Assembly (NCBI RefSeq): GCF_026278245.1
Contig: NZ_CP111079.1
Span: 1,304,501-1,368,500 of the forward strand
Length of the DNA stretch: 64,000 nt
From: Pontibacter kalidii
GTDB lineage: Bacteria > Bacteroidota > Bacteroidia > Cytophagales > Hymenobacteraceae
Reading direction: 5' to 3'
The notes beneath the pieces are model-generated. The model saw only the letters and a program-made list of their open reading frames with translations. It had not been told where the DNA came from and did not search any database. Numbering within the stretch: the first letter of the stretch is position 1; every line of letters begins with the position of its first letter. The translations under genes and the position numbers were made by a program. Of this stretch, positions 59,653 to 64,000 are shown piece after piece.

Positions 59653-60414
59653 TCAAAGGATTTGCAGTCGCTTCAGCAGCGCCTCTTTGTGCGTGTTGCC
59701 GATAGGTATCTGCTTACCGCCGATCAGAATGTTGTTATCTTCTATGGCCTCAATAGCCGTGAGGCGGACGATGTAGGAGCGGTGCACGCGCATGAAATCC
59801 TTGCCAGGCAGGCGCTGCTCCAGGTTCTTCAGGCTCTGGCTGACGAGGTAGAGGTGCTGCGGCGTTTTGATGTTGCAGTAGATATCCTGGGCCTCCGCCC
59901 AGACGATATCCCGTAGCGCCACCTTCTCCAAACGGTTGCGCACCTTCACAAACAGGGCATCGTGGAGCAGGTAATTATCGCTTTCTGTAGTGGCAGAAGC
60001 AGTAGACTCGCTGGCTATACTTGCCGGCTGCTGCTGGCGCGCACTGGCGTTGTGTATGGCCACCTCAATGCTGCTCTGCAGCGTGCGGATGTCGAAAGGC
60101 TTGACCAGGTAGGCGTGCGGGTTAGTCTGTTTGGCGCGATCAATCGTTCCCTTATCCGAGAGGGCCGTCATGAAGATGAACGGAATCTGGCTTGCCTTGG
60201 AGAGTATAGCGGCCGTGTCGATGCCGTCGAGTTTGCCTTCCAGCGTGATATCAAGTATGGCCAGATCGGGGAGGTGTTTGTGCACCTCCAGCAGCAGTTC
60301 CTCGCCCGAACTCACTGTGGCGCATACCTCGTAACCCAGCTCCTCCAGCGAGAAAGCCAGGTTCTGCGCAATCACCACGTCATCCTCTGCTATCAGCAGT
60401 TTCATCTTTGCCAT
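59653..60414 (-). CDS. LytTR-type response regulator
   Basis: A 253-residue regulator. The receiver domain (1-125) has the acidic pair Glu10-Asp11-Asp12, phospho-acceptor Asp55 in LAILDITLEGK, Thr83 in FMTALSDKG and Lys105 in YLVKPF. After a Ser/Thr/Ala-rich linker comes a LytTR DNA-binding domain (about 150-253: LRDIVWAEAQDIYCNIKTPQ, then RVHRSYIVRLTAIEAIEDN). It probably receives phosphate from the 7TMR-DISM kinase encoded divergently 128 bases away; their gap may hold the operator. Its targets are unknown. Confidence 0.93.
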   Translation of the reverse strand: MAKMKLLIAEDDVVIAQNLAFSLEELGYEVCATVSSGEELLLEVHKHLPDLAILDITLEGKLDGIDTAAILSKASQIPFIFMTALSDKGTIDRAKQTNPHAYLVKPFDIRTLQSSIEVAIHNASARQQQPASIASESTASATTESDNYLLHDALFVKVRNRLEKVALRDIVWAEAQDIYCNIKTPQHLYLVSQSLKNLEQRLPGKDFMRVHRSYIVRLTAIEAIEDNNILIGGKQIPIGNTHKEALLKRLQIL

Positions 60415-60542
60415 ACTTTGTGAGCTATACTTTTACCGGCTGGTGCAACTAAATTCACATCAATATATATACTTTAAGCTGATAATGAAACAGCTGCTTC
60501 GGGGCAGTATGGTTTTTTAGGGAAGAATTTGTAAATTGATGA

Positions 60543-62705
60543 ATGCTGTTGCCGCTACGCCATATAAAAATCACCCTGACACTCAGCCTGCTTTTTTTGC
60601 TGGCCATAGCGAGTATAGCCTATGCGCAGGCGCCCGATACCGTGCTGCTGTTGCCGGAAGCAGGGCAGGAGGTGCAGGTGCCGTTGCAGGTGTACCACGA
60701 CCAGAGCGGCAAGCTGCAACTGCAGCAGGTACAGCAAATGCCCTTCTCCCCCCTCGACACCCAAGCTTCGCTGCAGGCTGGTAAAACTGTGCACTGGGTA
60801 CGGGTGGTGCTAAGTAATAACTCCCGCCACGAAGCCACGCGCTATCTCTATGCCGGCGACTGGAGCCGGCTGCAGCTCTATACTTTACACCCCGACGGGA
60901 GCTCTGAAGTGCGGCTGACGGGGCAGCTGCTACCCATACAGGAGCGTGATGTGCCCCGGAGCAAGCCTCTGGTGCGGGTGCAGGTGCCGCCACATGGCCT
61001 TACTTTGCTCTACCTGCGCCTGCAGGGCGATATCAACCTATACAAGCCGCAGCGCCTGAGCCTGCAGCTGCAAACGCCTGAGCAGGTGGTCCAGGCCAAC
61101 AACCGCAGGCTGCTGGTGCAGGGCTTTTTTATGGGTATCATTGTGGTGATGGCGCTTTACAACCTGGTGCTGTTCTTTTCAGTCCGCGACCGCAGCTATT
61201 TATACTTTGTACTGGCGCTGCTGGGCACAGGCCTGTACTTTATGTTTTACCACGGCTTTGCCCTGGAACTGCTCTGGCCCAATGCGCCTTACTGGAATGC
61301 CCACAGCTTCGCCTTTCTGGTAACTTTCAATGGCCTCTTGCGGCTGCTATTCACCAAAAGCTATCTGAACACCCGCGCAACCATGCCTCGTTGGGACAAG
61401 CTCCTGACGCTGCTCTCGCTGCTTTATGCGTTGCCCGTGGCCATGGGGCTGCTCTCTTACCTCACCCCGCTGGACCTGCTGCAGGCCTGCGTGGACCTGA
61501 TCGGTGTGATTGGCGGCGCCGTGCTGGTGGCGATGCTCCTGGTAAGTGTGGCGGCGCTGCGGCAGGGGTATCGCCCGGCTTTATACTTTCTTATAGCCAA
61601 TGTATTTTTCGTGGTGGGGGCCTTGCTGTTTATCCTGAAAGAAACGCACCTGTTGCCCAACACGCCGCTTACAGTCTACTCGGCGCAGGTGGGCATGGTA
61701 GCGCAGGTGGTGCTGTTCTCGCTGGGTTTGGCCTATAGGCTGAACGCGGTTACTAGTGAGCTGGCCGCCGAGGTGCTGGAGAAGGAGCGCCTGGAGCGGG
61801 AGAAAGAGACAGAGCGAAAGCGCCTGGTGGAGCAGCAGAAGCGGGAGCTGGAGGTAACGGTGGCTAACCGCACCGCCGCGCTACGCCACAAAACGCAGGA
61901 GCTGAAAGAGACAGTGCACCAGCTCAGGGAGTCGAAGCACAAGCTGCTGCGCCTCAACCAGCTCAAAGACCGCTTCTTCTCCATCATCTCGCACGACCTG
62001 CGAACGCCGTTGGCCACCCTGGACTCGTTCCTAAACATCCTGCTAAATTTTTCCGGAAGGATGCAGCCGGAGCAGATGCAGAAGCTGGCCAACCATACCC
62101 AGCTGTCGGTGCACAACCTGCAGTCGCTCCTGGAGAACCTCTTGCAGTGGGCCTCCTCCCAGGCCGGCGCAGACCACAGCATGCGCTTTGAGCCAGTGCC
62201 TTTGCAAATAGGGGAGGTGGTGCAGCGCAACCTGGAGCTGTTACAGGATACTGCCGCAGCCAAACAGATTGAGTGCCAGGTGCAGGTGCCGGGGGAACTG
62301 AAGGTATATGCCGATGCCAACATGCTGGACTTCCTGGTTCGTAACCTGCTGCATAATGCCATTAAATTCTCCGAGACGGGAGGGAAAGTAAGAATCATGG
62401 TAAAGGCGCTGCATAATGGTTTTGCCGAAGTAACTGTAGCAGATGATGGGATAGGTATAGAAGCAGGTATCATGCAAACGCTTTTCCATCGGGAGCACCC
62501 TGCCAGGACTACAAAAGGTACCGCCAACGAAAAAGGGGTAGGGCTTGGCTTGCTGCTGTGCCGGCAGTTCGTAGAGCGCTGCGGAGGTAGTATACATGTA
62601 GCGAGTGAACCAAGCAAGGGGAGCCGGTTCTGGTTCCTGGTGCCCCTGCACCGGCAAGAAGCGGTGGTAGACCCCAAGCGAGAGCTGGAGAGCAAGATAC
62701 TCTGA
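60543..62705 (+). CDS. 7TMR-DISM sensor histidine kinase
   Basis: A 720-residue sensor. It has a signal peptide (ITLTLSLLFLLAIASIAYAQ), an extracellular 7TMR-DISMED2 domain (about 35-175: VHWVRVVLSNNSRHEATRYL), seven membrane segments (about 195-395, opening LLVQGFFMGIIVVMALYNLV), a coiled coil (410-475), the phosphorylation site His484 in SIISHDLRTPLATL, and a HATPase (N box NLLHNAIKFSE, G boxes DDGIGIE and EKGVGLGLLLC). DISM domains are thought to bind small molecules such as carbohydrates. It is transcribed divergently from the LytTR regulator. Confidence 0.93.
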   Translation: MLLPLRHIKITLTLSLLFLLAIASIAYAQAPDTVLLLPEAGQEVQVPLQVYHDQSGKLQLQQVQQMPFSPLDTQASLQAGKTVHWVRVVLSNNSRHEATRYLYAGDWSRLQLYTLHPDGSSEVRLTGQLLPIQERDVPRSKPLVRVQVPPHGLTLLYLRLQGDINLYKPQRLSLQLQTPEQVVQANNRRLLVQGFFMGIIVVMALYNLVLFFSVRDRSYLYFVLALLGTGLYFMFYHGFALELLWPNAPYWNAHSFAFLVTFNGLLRLLFTKSYLNTRATMPRWDKLLTLLSLLYALPVAMGLLSYLTPLDLLQACVDLIGVIGGAVLVAMLLVSVAALRQGYRPALYFLIANVFFVVGALLFILKETHLLPNTPLTVYSAQVGMVAQVVLFSLGLAYRLNAVTSELAAEVLEKERLEREKETERKRLVEQQKRELEVTVANRTAALRHKTQELKETVHQLRESKHKLLRLNQLKDRFFSIISHDLRTPLATLDSFLNILLNFSGRMQPEQMQKLANHTQLSVHNLQSLLENLLQWASSQAGADHSMRFEPVPLQIGEVVQRNLELLQDTAAAKQIECQVQVPGELKVYADANMLDFLVRNLLHNAIKFSETGGKVRIMVKALHNGFAEVTVADDGIGIEAGIMQTLFHREHPARTTKGTANEKGVGLGLLLCRQFVERCGGSIHVASEPSKGSRFWFLVPLHRQEAVVDPKRELESKIL

Positions 62706-62802
62706 TCAATTAGCAAGTAAATGCACCATAGCCGGAATGAAGCTGGTTTCGGATCCAATGATTATGATTCACAAAAGTTATCACCACTAAATAAGGAAAC
62801 GC

Positions 62803-63618
62803 ATGAAGCATACTTTACCCGATGGCCTACAGCTATACTATGAGTTGCACGGTAACCCGGATGCCACTCAGGCTTTGGTTTTTCTAAATGGCCTGTCCCA
62901 ATCCACGGCAGCGTGGGCCGGGGTGGTGCAGGCGCTAGCCCATGATTACAGGCTGGTGCTGGTAGACCTGTTGTTTCAGGGGCAGTCGGATGCGGCGCCG
63001 GAGCACAGAAGCTTTGAGGGACATGCCGCCGATCTGGCTGACCTGCTGCAAGTGTTGCACCTGCCTGAGACGGTGCTGGTGGGCATTTCGTACGGAGGCG
63101 CTGTGGCGCAACGTTTTCTGGTGAACTACCCGGAGCTGGCGCAGGCAGGAGCCCTCCTGTCCACTTTCCCGTACAAGGATGCTTTTTTTGATGCTATCGG
63201 CTATAGCTGGGAAGCGGCCCTGAAGGCAGGAGGCTACCCGCTGATGCTGGATGTGATGCTGCCTACGGTGCTTGGCCGAAGCTATTTCCTGAATCCGATC
63301 ATCAGCATTGAAGATCTGAAAAATAGTAAATCCAGCCAAAGCCCTGCCCCAGCCAACATCCTGAAACTGACACAGGCTACCAAGGAAAGCGGGAATTACC
63401 TGGAGGAGCTGAGAAAAGTAGGAGTGCCGGTGCTGGTGGTGCACGGCGAGGAAGACCCTTTGTGCACGGTGGAGATGGGGAAAGCGATGCAACAGGCACT
63501 GCCGCATGCGTCGCTGAAAACCCTGCCAAACGTTGGCCACACCCTTAACCTGGAGTGTGTCCCCAGGCTGGTTCAGCTGCTGGATGAATTTGCTGCGAAA
63601 GCAAGGCAGGAAGTATAG
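62803..63618 (+). CDS. Alpha/beta-fold hydrolase
   Basis: A 271-residue cytoplasmic hydrolase. LVFLNGLSQSTAAWAGVVQA (oxyanion region), VLVGISYGGAVAQRFL with Ser96, VVHGEEDPLCTVEMG with Asp218, and LPNVGHTLNLE with His246 complete the triad. The pattern is close to haloperoxidase/BioH/3-oxoadipate enol-lactonase-like enzymes; the substrate is unknown. It lies 98 bases after the kinase gene on the same strand, in a gap without terminator, and is closed by a long terminator stem. Confidence 0.88.
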   Translation: MKHTLPDGLQLYYELHGNPDATQALVFLNGLSQSTAAWAGVVQALAHDYRLVLVDLLFQGQSDAAPEHRSFEGHAADLADLLQVLHLPETVLVGISYGGAVAQRFLVNYPELAQAGALLSTFPYKDAFFDAIGYSWEAALKAGGYPLMLDVMLPTVLGRSYFLNPIISIEDLKNSKSSQSPAPANILKLTQATKESGNYLEELRKVGVPVLVVHGEEDPLCTVEMGKAMQQALPHASLKTLPNVGHTLNLECVPRLVQLLDEFAAKARQEV

Positions 63619-63712
63619 CTGCAGTCTGTGCTGGTGGCCTGGTTTAAGCCATTAAAGGATTGCCGTTTGCCTTAAAGCTGCAATCCGCAACTGCCAGCCT
63701 TGCTGTGTAAAA

Positions 63713-63772
63713 ACGAAGTATAAAACAGTAAAGGCTCCAATACCCTGGAGCCTTTACTGTTTTATACTTCGT
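63713..63772. terminator. Bidirectional terminator with 27-bp stem and AAGTATA base
   Basis: Perfect arms of 27 bases (63713-63739 and 63746-63772) with loop ATACCC. The outer part is ACGAAGTATAAAACAGTAAA and its complement; the inner part is AGGCTCCA / TGGAGCCT. It serves the hydrolase gene and the convergent truncated gene. The AAGTATA heptamer forms the foot of the stem. Confidence 0.9.
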
Positions 63773-63785
63773 ACGACCGTCAGTT

Positions 63786-64000
63786 CTACTGCATAAACCT
63801 GAACTCGATACCTGCCTGAATATAGAAAAGCTCATCCTCATCCAGCTTCGAGATTACCACACGATATTCATCAGAGGTGCCCTTGTCGAAGAGAATAACC
63901 CGTTCGGCGTTCTCATACTCCCAGGTGCCATCTACCAGCACCGTGTCGTTGTAGCGGTCGGTATAAGTGCCGTCTCTTTCAAAGAGTGACGTATAAAGGC
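63786..64000 (-). CDS. C-terminal part of a lipocalin-like hypothetical protein (5' end outside window)
   Basis: The last about 70 residues of a minus-strand gene ending at TAG 63786-63788. The strands LFERDGTYTDRYNDTVLVDG, TWEYENAERVILFDKGTS, DEYRVVISKLDEDELFYIQA and GIEFRFMQ resemble the C-terminal half of small lipocalin-like (DUF5004-type) exported proteins of Bacteroidota. The start and any lipobox are outside the window, so the family call is tentative. Confidence 0.6.
   Translation of the reverse strand, partial: LYTSLFERDGTYTDRYNDTVLVDGTWEYENAERVILFDKGTSDEYRVVISKLDEDELFYIQAGIEFRFMQ

Overview
The window looks like chromosome from a Bacteroidota bacterium of the order Cytophagales, most likely Hymenobacteraceae (Pontibacter-like; the genus is an inference). 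Supporting signs are a SusC/SusD pair, several TonB-dependent receptors, families typical of the phylum (DUF4290, DUF3109, TIGR02757, DUF6340-like, EbgC/YhcH), MutS2, and promoters of the Bacteroidota type (TAnnTTTG at -7, TTTG at about -33). Most of the window is ordinary housekeeping DNA with stable annotation. No insertion sequence, prophage or CRISPR array was seen.

Layout. 1-4.2 kb: the end of smpB, an NlpC/P60 hydrolase, an HNH nuclease, and rpsA behind a structured leader that can fold as an H-type pseudoknot. 4.2-7.25 kb: an accessory island. A frameshifted tyrosine-recombinase remnant is followed by four same-strand genes (two orphans, an Imm11/DUF1629-like protein and a GNAT acetyltransferase), each closed by an attC-like hairpin. 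In three of the four cassettes the 7-base box at the end of the cassette is the exact reverse complement of the 7 bases at its start, as in integron cassettes. 7.4-15.6 kb: tRNA-Cys, cphA, a coiled-coil membrane protein, two methyltransferases, kdsA, apaG and ung. 15.6-24.3 kb: a long non-coding repeat block, then a helical-repeat protein, a LolA-like protein, arsC-like, murA (with Asp in place of the usual Cys), a DUF4290 protein and a UvrD/PcrA helicase. 24.5-36.9 kb: a Sel1/ankyrin protein, a DUF3109 protein, a lipoprotein, the efp-accB-accC operon, a GT87-like membrane enzyme, a TIGR02757 protein, and proC, proB and proA for proline synthesis. 37-49.8 kb: SusD/SusC, an S9 peptidase, a DinB pseudogene, a DUF3037/HipA-like overlapping pair, a GNAT, a MATE exporter and small hypothetical genes. 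50-64 kb: mutS2, a 3-hydroxybutyrate dehydrogenase, a solute symporter / hydrolase / TonB-receptor operon, a second copy of the non-coding repeat block, a LytTR regulator divergent from a 7TMR-DISM histidine kinase, and a hydrolase.

Two features run across the window. The heptamer AAGTATA (or TATACTT) occurs over 100 times by manual scan, against about 8 expected by chance at even base composition. It is frequent between genes, sits at the base of several terminator hairpins, and is nearly absent from rpsA, efp/acc and the cassette island. In addition, the two largest intergenic gaps (15.6-16.6 and 58.9-59.65 kb) carry the same ordered series of non-coding modules in the same orientation.

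The strongest candidate for a little-described system is the integron-type cassette array at 4648-7246. All coordinates, folds and family calls were made by eye; nothing was searched or computed.
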